Assembly (NCBI RefSeq): GCF_023073715.1
Contig: NZ_JADPKA010000069.1
Span: 1 to 64,000 of the forward strand
Direction of reading: 5' to 3'
Length of the DNA: 64,000 bases
Source: Bradyrhizobium sp. 164
Lineage (GTDB): Bacteria > Pseudomonadota > Alphaproteobacteria > Rhizobiales > Xanthobacteraceae
Part shown: piece by piece, positions 1 to 8,219 of the stretch
Layout: the number at the start of each line of letters is the position of its first letter
How positions within the stretch are numbered: the first letter of the stretch is position 1
Notes under the pieces: model-generated
Databases searched by the model: none
Told to the model about the DNA's origin: nothing
What the model saw: only the letters and a program-made list of their open reading frames with translations
Made by a program: the position numbers and the translations under genes

Positions 1-36
1 ACGCTGGCGAAGATCCAGAGAATAAGGCTTGCCCAT

Positions 37-102
37 CCATGCTGGCCTCCCGCCCAGCCAGCATGGTGAATCAGAAACGAACTGATTTGGGAATCCCAAA
101 TC
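37..102. repeat. Two short inverted repeats at the window edge
   Basis: Positions 37-46 (CCATGCTGGC) and 57-66 (GCCAGCATGG) form a 10-bp inverted repeat with a 10-nt loop. Positions 84-92 and 94-102 form a second 9-bp inverted repeat around a single central base. Neither is followed by a T-run, so neither is a clear intrinsic terminator. Positions 1-232 hold no convincing gene. The function is unknown; the element may belong to a feature left of the window. Confidence 0.4.
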
Positions 103-232
103 GATCAACCAAACCCCATCCCGCTTTAGCTTGACATTGATGAGCGACCGTTCCGGATGTATCAATGAGACATCCCTCGCGTCGAAATATCGATCGACCA
201 AGTCTTGGGAAATCAAATGTGTACGCTGGATC

Positions 233-309
233 TGGTAGCGGGGGAGGGACTCGAACCCCCGACCCCAGGATTATGATTCCCGTGCTCTAACCAGCTGAGC
301 TACCCCGCC
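233..309 (-). tRNA. tRNA-Met (anticodon CAT)
   Basis: The minus strand folds as a 77-nt cloverleaf with an encoded CCA end. The 7-bp acceptor stem starts GGCGGGG. The D arm is GCTC/GAGC, the anticodon stem is CGGGA/TCCTG, and the loop ATCATAA gives anticodon CAT. The T arm contains GGTTCGAGTCC. The first base pair is G-T rather than the C1-A72 mismatch of an initiator tRNA, and there are no three consecutive G-C pairs at the base of the anticodon stem. This favours elongator Met. A lysidine-modified tRNA-Ile2 also has a CAT gene anticodon and is not fully excluded. Confidence 0.95.
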
Positions 310-565
310 ACAGGGATCGCGGCGGCGCATAATGCCGATCTCGCGAACGCGCGGCATATAAGGAAGGGGGCGGCGGGAAGTCAATCCGCGTTTGCTAAAA
401 GCTTCGGCGCGCCAAGGCGCTCGAGGTGGAAAAGCGGTCGATTTCGCCCCCGGAATTGTCCGGCTTAACGCACCAGACTCGCGGAAGTCCCCTCAACCGG
501 AATCCCGCGCTTTCTGCGCGGATTCGAGCCTCTCCCCGCAGGCGGGGGAGAGGCGAAGAATCGGC

Positions 566-922
566 CTATTTCGGCCTCACGTTCGGGTCGCCGCCAGGGC
601 TGCCGGGGGGTGGGATCACCGGGGTGTTGCCGCCGGTGTCGGGCGCTGGGGCATGCATCTCAGGGTCAATGCCGGAGGGCGGGCAGAGCACGCCCTCGGA
701 TTTGGCCAGCTTGTCGCCGAGCGGTTCCCGGGACTGGCCCGTGGTCGTGCCGTCAGCCGGGCGGTTCGGGCGGTCCTGCGGTGTACAATTGGCCGCATGT
801 TGCGGGGATGGCGGCGCGGTCTGTTGTGGCGGCGTCGCCGGGGCGGGCGGGGCCTGCGCGATCGCGCTGCCAGAGGCGGCGATCAGCAGGCCCGCTAGGA
901 TGATGTTTGATGTCGTGCGCAT
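566..922 (-). CDS. Secreted Pro-rich hypothetical protein
   Basis: This 118-residue protein has an N-terminal signal peptide: a basic MRTTSN start, a hydrophobic LAGLLIAASGSAIA stretch and a likely cleavage after AIAQA. The mature part is rich in Pro, Ala and Gly and has two Cys residues that could form a disulfide. No enzymatic motif is visible. The upstream sequence lacks a good Shine-Dalgarno site. Similar short Pro-rich exported proteins are common in Bradyrhizobium, but I cannot name a function. It lies just downstream of the methyltransferase gene on the same strand. Confidence 0.6.
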   Translation of the reverse strand: MRTTSNIILAGLLIAASGSAIAQAPPAPATPPQQTAPPSPQHAANCTPQDRPNRPADGTTTGQSREPLGDKLAKSEGVLCPPSGIDPEMHAPAPDTGGNTPVIPPPGSPGGDPNVRPK

Positions 923-968
923 GGGAAGGAAACGCGCGTCTCGCGCGCCCCGTTCCCTGCCCGCACGA

Positions 969-1607
969 TCACGATTTGCGGTAGCGGATCAGCGAAAAAT
1001 GGCCCATCGGCGGCATGGGGCGGCGCTCGGCAAGCGTGACGCCGCCGTGCCTTGCGGCCCAGCTGACGAGGCGGGCCCACGGGAATTCCGGGCGCCAGCC
1101 GAGGCGGCGGGCGACAGGTGCGAAGGCGAGTTCGAACAGCTTTCGCGGGCCGCTCTCGGCGCCGATGTGGTTGACGAGGATCAGTTCGCCCCCGGGCTTC
1201 AAGACACGCACGAATTCGTCGAGCGTGCCTTCCGGATCGGGCACGGCGGTGATGACATATTGCGCAACCACCGCGTCGAAGAAATTTTCGGGGAAGGCGA
1301 GATTCTTCGCGTCCATCACCGAGAGCACTTCGACGTTGGAGAGCCTGAGCGCACGCACACGCGCCTGCGCCTTGCGCAGCATCGGCTCGGAGATGTCGAC
1401 GCCGCAGATTTTCGTGGTGCGCGCATAATCCGAGAGCGACAGGCCGGTGCCGACGCCGACGTCGAGGATGCGGCCGCCGATGCGGTCGGCCTCCGCGATA
1501 GTCGACTGCCGTCCGGCGTCGAACACCTTGCCGAACACGAGATCATAGACCGGCGCCCAGCGGCCATAGGCCTTCTCGACCCCGGCCCGCGAGATGTCTG
1601 CTGCCAT
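969..1607 (-). CDS. pmtA: PmtA-like phosphatidylethanolamine N-methyltransferase (class I SAM methyltransferase)
   Basis: This 212-residue cytosolic or membrane-peripheral class I methyltransferase has the SAM-binding motif LDVGVGTG at about residues 48-55. The acidic motif II stretch GVDISEPML follows, then the post-motif LKPGGELILVNH. The start YGRWAPVYDLVFG matches the Rhodobacter/Sinorhizobium-type PmtA family, which methylates phosphatidylethanolamine to phosphatidylcholine using S-adenosylmethionine. I chose the internal ATG at 1607 because the upstream frame lacks family similarity. Bradyrhizobium carries several Pmt paralogues, so the exact step (first methylation or later ones) is inferred. 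A generic SAM methyltransferase is the alternative. Confidence 0.75.
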   Translation of the reverse strand: MAADISRAGVEKAYGRWAPVYDLVFGKVFDAGRQSTIAEADRIGGRILDVGVGTGLSLSDYARTTKICGVDISEPMLRKAQARVRALRLSNVEVLSVMDAKNLAFPENFFDAVVAQYVITAVPDPEGTLDEFVRVLKPGGELILVNHIGAESGPRKLFELAFAPVARRLGWRPEFPWARLVSWAARHGGVTLAERRPMPPMGHFSLIRYRKS

Positions 1608-1683
1608 GCCCCTGCCCCGGATACTTAAAGCGAAAAGAGTCCTGGTTGAATTGGTGAAGGCCGCGGGCTCAGTCCACCACTCC

Positions 1684-1835
1684 CATAGGGAGAGATCGAA
1701 TCGCATCGGAAGATGCGATCCGGGTGAGGGGTTGCGGTCTTAATCACAGCCGCGGCCCCTCACCCGGATTGCCCTGGACGATGCTTGGCATCGCCAGCCG
1801 CAATCCGACCTCTCCCCTCCGGGGAGAGGTGAACC
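1684..1835. repeat. About 150-bp imperfect inverted repeat, family A (copy 1)
   Basis: An imperfect palindrome between pmtA and mnmA. The left half reads GATGCGATCCGGGTGAGGGG and the right half carries the complementary CCCCTCACCCGGATTG. It ends with a second hairpin CCTCTCCCCTCCGGGGAGAGG. A close second copy lies at 49905-50040. It can form a long hairpin at the 3' ends of both flanking genes. It resembles short mobile-like intergenic palindromes dispersed in Bradyrhizobium genomes. Confidence 0.75.
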
Positions 1836-1869
1836 CAGACCAACCGGTTGTGCTTGATATCGTCATCCG

Positions 1870-3051
1870 TCAGCCGCGGACCGCCTCAGCAAGCGGCCTT
1901 GCCGTGCTGCTCGCAAGTTTCGCCGCGGCGCTCTGAATAAAACCGCCGCCGAGCACGCGCGCCTGTCCGCCAGGTGCGTCGTAGAACACGCAGGCCTGGC
2001 CCGGCGAGACGCCCTCCTCGCCGGCGACGAGCTCGACCTCGTAATGACCATTGCCGCCGCGCAGCCACGCCGGCTGGGGGCTCCGGGTCGAGCGCACGCG
2101 CACGAACATTTCGAGGCCGCCGCCGATCGCGCCGTCGATGTCGCCATCGCCGATCCAGTTGACGTCGCGCAGCACGATGCGGTGCATCTTCAGGGCATCG
2201 CGCGGACCGACCACGACGCGGCGGTTTGCGGCATCCAGCCGCACCACGAACAGCGGCGCGGTCGCCGCGATGCCGAGGCCGCGGCGCTGGCCGACGGTGA
2301 AATTGGCGATGCCGTTGTGCTGGCCGAGCACGCGTCCGTCGAGATCGACAATGTCGCCGGGATCCATCGCGTTCGGCCGCAGCCGGGTGATGATGTCGGT
2401 GTAGCGCCCGGTCGGCACGAAGCAGATGTCCTGGCTGTCGTGCTTGTCGGCGACCGCGAGCCCAAACCGGCGCGCGAGCTCACGCGTCTGCGGCTTGGTC
2501 ATGTCGCCGAGCGGAAAGCGCAGGAAGCCGAGCTGCTCGCGCGTGGTCGCGAACAGGAAATAGCTCTGGTCGCGGTCGCTGTCGGCTGCGCAGACCAGCG
2601 CGCGCGAGCCGTCATTGAGGCGCCGCGAGGCGACGTAATGGCCGGTGGCGAGCGCGGTGGCGCCCAGTTCGCGCGCGGTCTTCAGGAGATCGCGGAACTT
2701 GACCGAGCGGTTGCACTCGATGCACGGCACCGGCGTCTCACCGAGCGCGTAGCTGTCGGCAAAGTTGTCGATGACGGATTCGCGAAAACGGTCCTCGTAG
2801 TCGAGCACGTAATGGGGAATGCCGAGCTTGGCGGCGACGTCGCGGGCGTCGTGGATGTCTTGGCCGGCGCAGCAGGCGCCCTTGCGATGGGTCGCGGCAC
2901 CATGATCGTAGAGCTGGAGCGTGATGCCGACCACGTCGTAGCCCTCAGCCTTGAGCAGCGCAGCCGTCGTCGAGGAATCGACGCCGCCCGACATGGCAAC
3001 GACGACCCTGGTATCCTCAGGACGGCCTTCGAGATCCAGACTGTTGAGCAT
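1870..3051 (-). CDS. mnmA: tRNA-specific 2-thiouridylase MnmA
   Basis: This 393-residue cytosolic enzyme makes 2-thiouridine at wobble U34 of tRNA-Lys, -Glu and -Gln, using ATP and sulfur relayed from a persulfide donor. The PP-loop ATP-binding motif SGGVDSS is at residues 21-27. The two catalytic cysteines are visible: C109 in PVPCIECN and C209 in DSQDICF. TGHYV, which is typical of the family, is also present. Length is slightly above the usual 360-390. The gene is transcribed away from fliK with a 346-bp gap. It is a housekeeping gene with no sign of transfer. Confidence 0.97.
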   Translation of the reverse strand: MLNSLDLEGRPEDTRVVVAMSGGVDSSTTAALLKAEGYDVVGITLQLYDHGAATHRKGACCAGQDIHDARDVAAKLGIPHYVLDYEDRFRESVIDNFADSYALGETPVPCIECNRSVKFRDLLKTARELGATALATGHYVASRRLNDGSRALVCAADSDRDQSYFLFATTREQLGFLRFPLGDMTKPQTRELARRFGLAVADKHDSQDICFVPTGRYTDIITRLRPNAMDPGDIVDLDGRVLGQHNGIANFTVGQRRGLGIAATAPLFVVRLDAANRRVVVGPRDALKMHRIVLRDVNWIGDGDIDGAIGGGLEMFVRVRSTRSPQPAWLRGGNGHYEVELVAGEEGVSPGQACVFYDAPGGQARVLGGGFIQSAAAKLASSTARPLAEAVRG

Positions 3052-3346
3052 CGGCCTTAGGTTCTGACGGCAGCGCGCGGCGCATCCGCGATTTCTTGCT
3101 TCTCGCGGGACATCGGCGATCCCCGGGAACTTCAGTTCCCGAAAGGCACGAGGGCCCCCGGTCGAAAGCGGCTGAGAGTGACCTCTTTAATATAGGCGGC
3201 ATTCCGGTGAAGCAATCACGCGGGCGGCCAGCTGAGGGCAATTCTTGCCGGGGAGGCAGAAATGACGGGGTCGCGGCAGGCGATCGGCGGCCGCACCAAG
3301 ACATCAAAGTATTGATTTTATTGCCGAAACACCCAGGAAGGGACCC
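3052..3346. other. Intergenic region between divergent mnmA and fliK
   Basis: This segment holds the promoters of mnmA (minus) and fliK (plus). A short inverted repeat GGGAACTTCAGTTCCC lies at about 3130-3145. I see no credible small gene. The sigma-54 site for fliK is listed separately at its right edge. Confidence 0.5.
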
Positions 3347-3362
3347 TGGCCCGCTCCTTGCT
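3347..3362 (+). promoter_or_regulatory. Sigma-54 (RpoN) promoter for fliK-flgD
   Basis: TGGCCCGCTCCTTGCT matches the -24/-12 consensus TGGCACG-N4-TTGCW. The invariant GG and GC are present with exactly ten bases between them. The site lies 36 nt before the fliK GTG start. In Caulobacter-type flagellar hierarchies, hook genes are sigma-54 dependent and activated by FlbD, which is encoded 7 kb downstream. The site is seen in the sequence; its use is inferred. Confidence 0.75.
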
Positions 3363-3397
3363 ACCCTCATGCCATAGAAGTTTCCAAGGGGTCTCCT

Positions 3398-5029
3398 GTG
3401 GTTGGTCGGACATCAGATGTCGTGGCAAGCGTGCAAGTCCAAAGCGCGCAGCAGAAGCCTGCCCGGTCGCAAGCCGCGAAAGACGCGTCCGCGGCCGATT
3501 CCTTCGGCTCGCTGGTCGACAGCAACACCCAGGCAATCAGCAACAATACAGGCTCGCAGGCGCAGGACACCGTGCCGCGCCGGAGCGACTCTGCTTCGTC
3601 GCCCTCCTTGGACAGAAATGCGCGCGACACCTCGTCCGCGGACGAGCCCTCGCAGAGCAGGGCGAGTGATGGCGCCGACGCGTCGGCGCCCGCCAAGACC
3701 GATGACGAGAACGACAAGACGAGCGACACGATGGCCGATCCGGCCAAGGACGCCGGCAAGACCAAGGACAAGGCGGAGGCCTCCGACGCCGAATCGGCGG
3801 ACAAGTCCGACGAGACCAAGGGAAACAAGACCGACGGCACCGACACTCTTACCGCCGCCGTCGACGCGACTACCGCCGCAACGACCGATGCGAGCCAGAT
3901 CGCCGTGCCCGATCCGAACGCGGTCGTCGCTGCCGCCCCGGTCGTGCCAGTCGATCCGGCTGCGAACCAGGCCACCAACGCGGCCTCCCCCTTGACCATC
4001 GCCGCCGCCGGCCTCGCCGCGAGCGCCTCCACCGCAGCACAGATCCAGGGCGCCAAGACCGACAGTGCCACCGCGGGCGACAAGAGCGCCAAGACCGCGA
4101 GCGCCAAGGTCGATGCGGACACCACGACCACGCTCGGCGAGACCGCGACCGGCACGAGCGAAGCCACCGCGACCGATGCGAAAGCCAATGGCGGCCTGAT
4201 CGCCGTGGACCAGGGCACGCCGAAGACCTCGTTCAAGGCCGCGGCCACGGCGCAAGCCCAGACCGACATCTCCAATATCGGCCAGGGCACCGGCAAGGCA
4301 AACGCCGCCACGCCACCAGCAGCGGGCGCAGCGACCCTCGACGCCGCCGCGCCTCCGCAGGCCGCCAGGGCGCAGGCAGATGACGGAACGGCTGACGCCA
4401 AGGCAGCCGGCACCGAGCGCACCGCTGATGCGGCATCCGGCGCGTCCGCCACGCACGCTCATGCGGGGCCGCAGCCAACTGTCGCCACGACGGATACCAG
4501 CGCACAAGCCACCTCGGCCGTGCAGGCGCCGCTGACCAATACCACCTCGGCTGCGACCGCATCGACCGCGACGCTCACCGCGAGCGCGGCAAGCCACACG
4601 ACGGTGCCGATCAGCGGCGTCCCGATCGAGATCGCGGCCGCGATACGCGCCGGCAAGTCGCGGTTCGACATCAGCCTCGATCCGATCGATCTCGGCAGGA
4701 TCGACGTCCGCATCAATGTCGACCGCAACGGCCAGGTCACCTCGCATCTCACCGTGGAGAAGCCGGAGACCCTGCAAATGCTGCGTCAGGACGCGCCGCA
4801 ACTGCAGCGCGCGCTCGACGATGCCGGCTTCAAGACCGGCAGCAACGGGTTGTCCTTCAGCCTGCGCGACCAGAATTCATCCAACCAGAACTCCGGCCAG
4901 GACAACGACAATGGCGGCAATGCCCGCCGGCTGATCATCAGTGAGGACGAAACCGTTGCAGCCGTGCCCGTCGGGCGCAGCTACGGCCGCATGCTCGGAT
5001 CGAGCAGCGGCGTCGACATCAGAGTGTAA
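3398..5029 (+). CDS. fliK: Flagellar hook-length control protein FliK
   Basis: This 543-residue protein has a long low-complexity N-terminal part rich in Ala, Thr, Asp and Lys (residues 1-400). A C-terminal Flg_hook domain follows at about 404-480, with FDISLDPIDLGRIDVRI followed by LQRALDDAGF. FliK is exported by the flagellar type III apparatus and acts as the molecular ruler that switches substrate from hook to filament. The long disordered N-terminus fits the ruler role. The start is GTG at 3398, preceded by AAGGGG. The gene is 12 nt upstream of flgD, so the two are co-transcribed from the sigma-54 site. Confidence 0.93.
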   Translation: MVGRTSDVVASVQVQSAQQKPARSQAAKDASAADSFGSLVDSNTQAISNNTGSQAQDTVPRRSDSASSPSLDRNARDTSSADEPSQSRASDGADASAPAKTDDENDKTSDTMADPAKDAGKTKDKAEASDAESADKSDETKGNKTDGTDTLTAAVDATTAATTDASQIAVPDPNAVVAAAPVVPVDPAANQATNAASPLTIAAAGLAASASTAAQIQGAKTDSATAGDKSAKTASAKVDADTTTTLGETATGTSEATATDAKANGGLIAVDQGTPKTSFKAAATAQAQTDISNIGQGTGKANAATPPAAGAATLDAAAPPQAARAQADDGTADAKAAGTERTADAASGASATHAHAGPQPTVATTDTSAQATSAVQAPLTNTTSAATASTATLTASAASHTTVPISGVPIEIAAAIRAGKSRFDISLDPIDLGRIDVRINVDRNGQVTSHLTVEKPETLQMLRQDAPQLQRALDDAGFKTGSNGLSFSLRDQNSSNQNSGQDNDNGGNARRLIISEDETVAAVPVGRSYGRMLGSSSGVDIRV

Positions 5030-5041
5030 GGAGTGTTCGAC

Positions 5042-5749
5042 ATGGCCACCACGAATGCCGCCACCGCCCCTTCCGTCGTCTCCGGGACGACCGACATCCC
5101 CAAGTCCTCGTCGAGCTCGAGCCTGGGCTCGTCCACCGGCGCGACGCTCGCCGGCAATTTCCAGACGTTCCTGACGCTGCTGACGACGCAGCTGCAGAAC
5201 CAGAACCCGCTCGATCCGCTCGACACCAACCAGTTCACTCAGCAGCTGGTGCAGTTCGCCGGCGTCGAGCAGCAGCTCAAGACCAACGATTCGCTGGCCC
5301 AGCTCGTCACCCTCCAGCAGACCACGCAGGCAACCCAGGCGCTGGGCTTCGTCGGCAAGACCGCCCTGGTCGACGGCTCGACCGCGACCATGAAGAACTC
5401 GTCGGCGACCTGGCATCTCAACGTGCCCTCCGATTCGACCGTCGACATCACCGTCGCAAATGCCAGCGGTCAGACCGTGTTCACCGGCAAATATACCGCC
5501 GCCGCCGGCACCGACATCCCCTTCACCTGGAACGGCATGGGCAATGACGGCACGCAATGGCCCGACGGCAAGTACACGATCTCGGCCACGGGCAAGGATG
5601 TAGCGAACAACACTGTCGGCATCGCCGCGCAGGTGCAAGGCACGGTATCGTCGGTCGACCTGACCCAGTCGCCGCCGCTGCTCACCATCGACGGCGCCAG
5701 CTACACCCTGAGCCAGGTGAAGAGCATCATCGCCACCGCCAGCAATTAA
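5042..5749 (+). CDS. flgD: Flagellar hook assembly (capping) protein FlgD
   Basis: This 235-residue protein caps the growing hook and is needed for FlgE polymerisation. The conserved N-terminal FlgD motif is at about residues 39-82 and includes LTTQLQNQNPLDPLD and TQQLVQFAGVEQQL. A C-terminal Ig-like half carries FTWNGMGNDG and PDGKYTISATG, typical of the FLIG/tudor-like region. ATG at 5042 is preferred over the in-frame GTG at 5033 because AAGGAG at 5028-5033 is correctly spaced from the ATG. Its position after fliK supports a hook-gene operon. Confidence 0.95.
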   Translation: MATTNAATAPSVVSGTTDIPKSSSSSSLGSSTGATLAGNFQTFLTLLTTQLQNQNPLDPLDTNQFTQQLVQFAGVEQQLKTNDSLAQLVTLQQTTQATQALGFVGKTALVDGSTATMKNSSATWHLNVPSDSTVDITVANASGQTVFTGKYTAAAGTDIPFTWNGMGNDGTQWPDGKYTISATGKDVANNTVGIAAQVQGTVSSVDLTQSPPLLTIDGASYTLSQVKSIIATASN

Positions 5750-5773
5750 GAGAGGTGCCGCTACACACTCGGT

Positions 5774-5897
5774 GTCGTTCCGGCGAAAGCCAAGACCTTA
5801 CCGCGTGATCCATCGATGAGGCCCTGGTAGCAGCACCACTTTTCTCACCCAGGAGTCCTCGCCAAGCTGCTGGGGTCGCGACCTTCGCCGGGACGAC
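5774..5897. repeat. Palindromic intergenic repeat, family B
   Basis: The left end GTCGTTCCGGCGAAAGCC and the right end ACCTTCGCCGGGACGAC are inverted copies of each other, about 124 bp apart. It lies just after flgD and may act as a transcription end structure. This end sequence (GTCGTCCCGGCGAA) is recognisable as a common Bradyrhizobium interspersed palindrome. Confidence 0.7.
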
Positions 5898-6121
5898 AAT
5901 TCGGGGCCTCCCAACCCCGCGCTCAGGCCTCGTTCGTTAGTAAAGCATTTACGAAATGCCTCCTGACCGGCCTGGACGCCCCCGTCCCGCCCGCGGAGAC
6001 GAGCGCGTTCCAGCCAGTTTCAACGAGAATTGTATTGAAGCCTTAGGCTTAGCGGATTTTTAAGCCGCGACGCGTAGGGTTACTGGCGTGAGTTCAGTGG
6101 TTGAGAGTTTGTGAGTACGCC
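5898..6121. other. Intergenic region upstream of sciP
   Basis: No gene is seen. Positions 5937-5951 read TTAG-N7-TTTA, a poor match to the CtrA site TTAA-N7-TTAA. The promoter of sciP is likely here but I cannot place it firmly. Confidence 0.35.
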
Positions 6122-6397
6122 ATGACAGAACCCCATCGCCCGAGGGTAAAATACGTCATCGGGCCGGACGGCAGTCCGTTGACGATCGCGGATCTGCCTG
6201 CACCCGGCACCAAACGCTGGGTCATCCGCCGCAAGGCCGAGGTCGTCGCCGCCGTCCGTGGCGGACTTCTCTCCCTCGAGGAGGCCTGTAGCCGTTATAC
6301 CCTGACGGTCGACGAATTCCTCTCCTGGCAGTTTTCCATCGACCAGCACGGTCTGGCGGGTCTTCGCACCACCCGCATCCAGCAATATCGCCAGTAA
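6122..6397 (+). CDS. sciP: SciP-like CtrA inhibitor (DUF1153)
   Basis: This 91-residue DNA-binding protein matches the alphaproteobacterial SciP/DUF1153 family in length and in the strings KYVIGPDGSPLTIADLP, RWVIRRKAEVV and GLLSLEEACSRY. An internal helix-turn-helix (LSLEEACSRYTLTVDEFLSW) is visible. In Caulobacter SciP binds CtrA and blocks transcription from CtrA promoters in G1. I start at ATG 6122. The gene sits between two flagellar operons and directly upstream of a region with CtrA-like boxes, which fits a role in timing flagellar and cell-cycle transcription. Confidence 0.88.
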   Translation: MTEPHRPRVKYVIGPDGSPLTIADLPAPGTKRWVIRRKAEVVAAVRGGLLSLEEACSRYTLTVDEFLSWQFSIDQHGLAGLRTTRIQQYRQ

Positions 6398-6425
6398 GCG
6401 ATCCGGAAACCTGCGGCTTTTGACG

Positions 6426-6454
6426 AAAATCGGCCTCGCGAGGCCGATTTTTTT
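6426..6454 (+). terminator. Intrinsic terminator of sciP
   Basis: A perfect stem AATCGGCCT / AGGCCGATT around CGCG is followed by a run of seven T. It lies 29 nt after the sciP stop codon and separates sciP from the fliF operon. Confidence 0.85.
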
Positions 6455-6461
6455 CATGACG

Positions 6462-6498
6462 TTAACTTTTGTCCGACCTCTTAACCGTCGTTAACCAT
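6462..6498 (+). promoter_or_regulatory. Cluster of CtrA-like TTAAC boxes upstream of fliF
   Basis: Three TTAAC units start at 6462, 6481 and 6491. The last is TTAACCAT, the Caulobacter CtrA half-site. The last two form TTAA-N6-TTAA, one base shorter than the consensus TTAA-N7-TTAA. The site lies about 80-115 bp before the fliF start. In Caulobacter the fliF operon is a CtrA-dependent early flagellar operon. Presence is seen; CtrA binding is inferred. Confidence 0.6.
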
Positions 6499-6576
6499 AT
6501 CGAAACCATCACCTAGGCAATAATTGCCCACTCGGCCTTTCCAGTGAAAGCGGCCGAAGCTGGTTGGGGCGGTTGC

Positions 6577-8187
6577 TTGCAAGGTCTTGCGGACTTTTTG
6601 AAAAGTATCGGAGCCGCCCGATTCGGGGCGATGATCGCGGTCACCGCCGCGCTCATCGGCTTTTTCGCGTTCGTCATCATGCGCGTGACCACGCCGCAGA
6701 TGACGACCCTGTTCACGGACCTCAGCGTCGAGGATTCCTCGGGCATCATCAAGGACCTGGAACGCCAGGGTATCCCGTTCGAGATCCGCAACGAGGGCTC
6801 CATCATCATGGTGCCCAAGGACAAGGTCACGCGCCTGCGGATGAAGCTCGCCGAGGGCGGCCTGCCGAAGGGGGGCGGCGTCGGCTACGAGGTGTTCGAC
6901 AAGTCGGACGCGCTCGGCACCACCTCTTTCGTCCAGAACATCAATCACCTTCGCGCCCTGGAGGGCGAGCTCGCCCGCTCCATCCGCGCCATTGACCGCA
7001 TCCAGGCCGCCCGCGTCCACCTCGTGTTGCCCGAGCGCCCGCTGTTCGCGCGCGAGGCGCCAGAGCCGTCGGCCTCGATCGTGGTCCGCGTCCGCGGCTC
7101 ACTGGAAGCCCAGCAGATCCGCGCCATCCGCCACCTCGTCGCCTCCGCCGTCAACGGGCTGAAGCCGCAGCGGGTCTCAATCGTCGACGAGGCCGGCCAG
7201 CTGCTCGCCGACGGCGCCGCGACCGATCCGGAGCAGGCGGTCGGCGACGAGCGCCGCATCGCCTTCGAGAAGCGGATGCGCAAGCAGGTCGAGGACATCG
7301 TCTCCTCCGTGGTCGGCTCGGGACGCGCCCGCGTGCAGCTCTCCGCCGATTTCGACTTCAACAAGGTCACCCAGACCTCGGACAAATTCGACCCCGAAGG
7401 CCGCGTGCTGCGCTCGAGCCAGACTCGTGAAGAGCAGAGCATGACCGCCGACAACAACGGCCAGGTCACCGTCAACAACGAGCTGCCCGGCAACCAGCAG
7501 AACAACGGCGTCGCGGCCAAGGACCAGAGCAAGAAGAGCGAAGAGACCAACAATTACGAGATCTCCCGCATCACCAAGACCGAAGTGACCGAGGCCGGCC
7601 GGGTGAACCGCATCTCGGTCGCGGTGCTGGTCGACGGCATCTACTCCAAAAACGACAAAGGCGAGCTCGCCTATCAAGACCGCACCAAGGAGCAGCTCGA
7701 CCGCATCGCAGCGCTGGTGCGCTCGGCGATCGGCTTTGACCAGAAGCGCGGCGACCAGGTCGAGGTCGTCAATCTGCGCTTTGCCGACGCCCCCTCTACA
7801 GCGCCGATCGGCGAGCCTGGCGGCTTCCTCGGCATGCTCCAGTTCACCAAGGACGACGTCATGTACTTCGTCGAGCTCGGCGTGATGATGCTGCTCGGCC
7901 TGGTCGTGCTGTTCCTGGTGATCCGCCCGCTGGTCAAGCGCATCCTGGCCTCCGACGAGATGGCTGCCGCAATCTCCGGCGTGCTCAGCGGCCCGGCGGG
8001 CTCCGAAGAGGCCGTGCCCGCCGGCCAGCCGCTCCTGCCGAACGCCGCCGCAAGCGCGATCGACGTCGCCACCATCCAGGGCCAGGTCCACGCCCAGTCT
8101 GTTCATCGCGTCGGCGAGCTCGCCGAGCGCAATCCCAACGAAACCGTCGCCATCATCCGCCAGTGGCTGACCGAACCCGCGAAATAA
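6577..8187 (+). CDS. fliF: Flagellar MS-ring protein FliF
   Basis: This 536-residue inner-membrane protein builds the MS ring of the flagellar basal body. The first membrane segment is at about residues 12-32 (GAMIAVTAALIGFFAFVIM). The YscJ/FliF periplasmic domain follows, with TSFVQNINHLRALEGELAR and ARVHLVLPERPLF. The second membrane segment is at about 427-450 (YFVELGVMMLLGLVVLFLV). A cytoplasmic tail for FliG binding follows. I prefer the TTG at 6577, which begins MQGLADFLKS, with GGGGCGG upstream; an in-frame GTG at 6544 would add 11 residues. It is the first gene of fliF-fliG-fliH-fliN-flbD. Confidence 0.93.
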   Translation: MQGLADFLKSIGAARFGAMIAVTAALIGFFAFVIMRVTTPQMTTLFTDLSVEDSSGIIKDLERQGIPFEIRNEGSIIMVPKDKVTRLRMKLAEGGLPKGGGVGYEVFDKSDALGTTSFVQNINHLRALEGELARSIRAIDRIQAARVHLVLPERPLFAREAPEPSASIVVRVRGSLEAQQIRAIRHLVASAVNGLKPQRVSIVDEAGQLLADGAATDPEQAVGDERRIAFEKRMRKQVEDIVSSVVGSGRARVQLSADFDFNKVTQTSDKFDPEGRVLRSSQTREEQSMTADNNGQVTVNNELPGNQQNNGVAAKDQSKKSEETNNYEISRITKTEVTEAGRVNRISVAVLVDGIYSKNDKGELAYQDRTKEQLDRIAALVRSAIGFDQKRGDQVEVVNLRFADAPSTAPIGEPGGFLGMLQFTKDDVMYFVELGVMMLLGLVVLFLVIRPLVKRILASDEMAAAISGVLSGPAGSEEAVPAGQPLLPNAAASAIDVATIQGQVHAQSVHRVGELAERNPNETVAIIRQWLTEPAK

Positions 8188-8219
8188 CCCCAGCCAACTG
8201 AATCAAAAAGTGATCTGAC

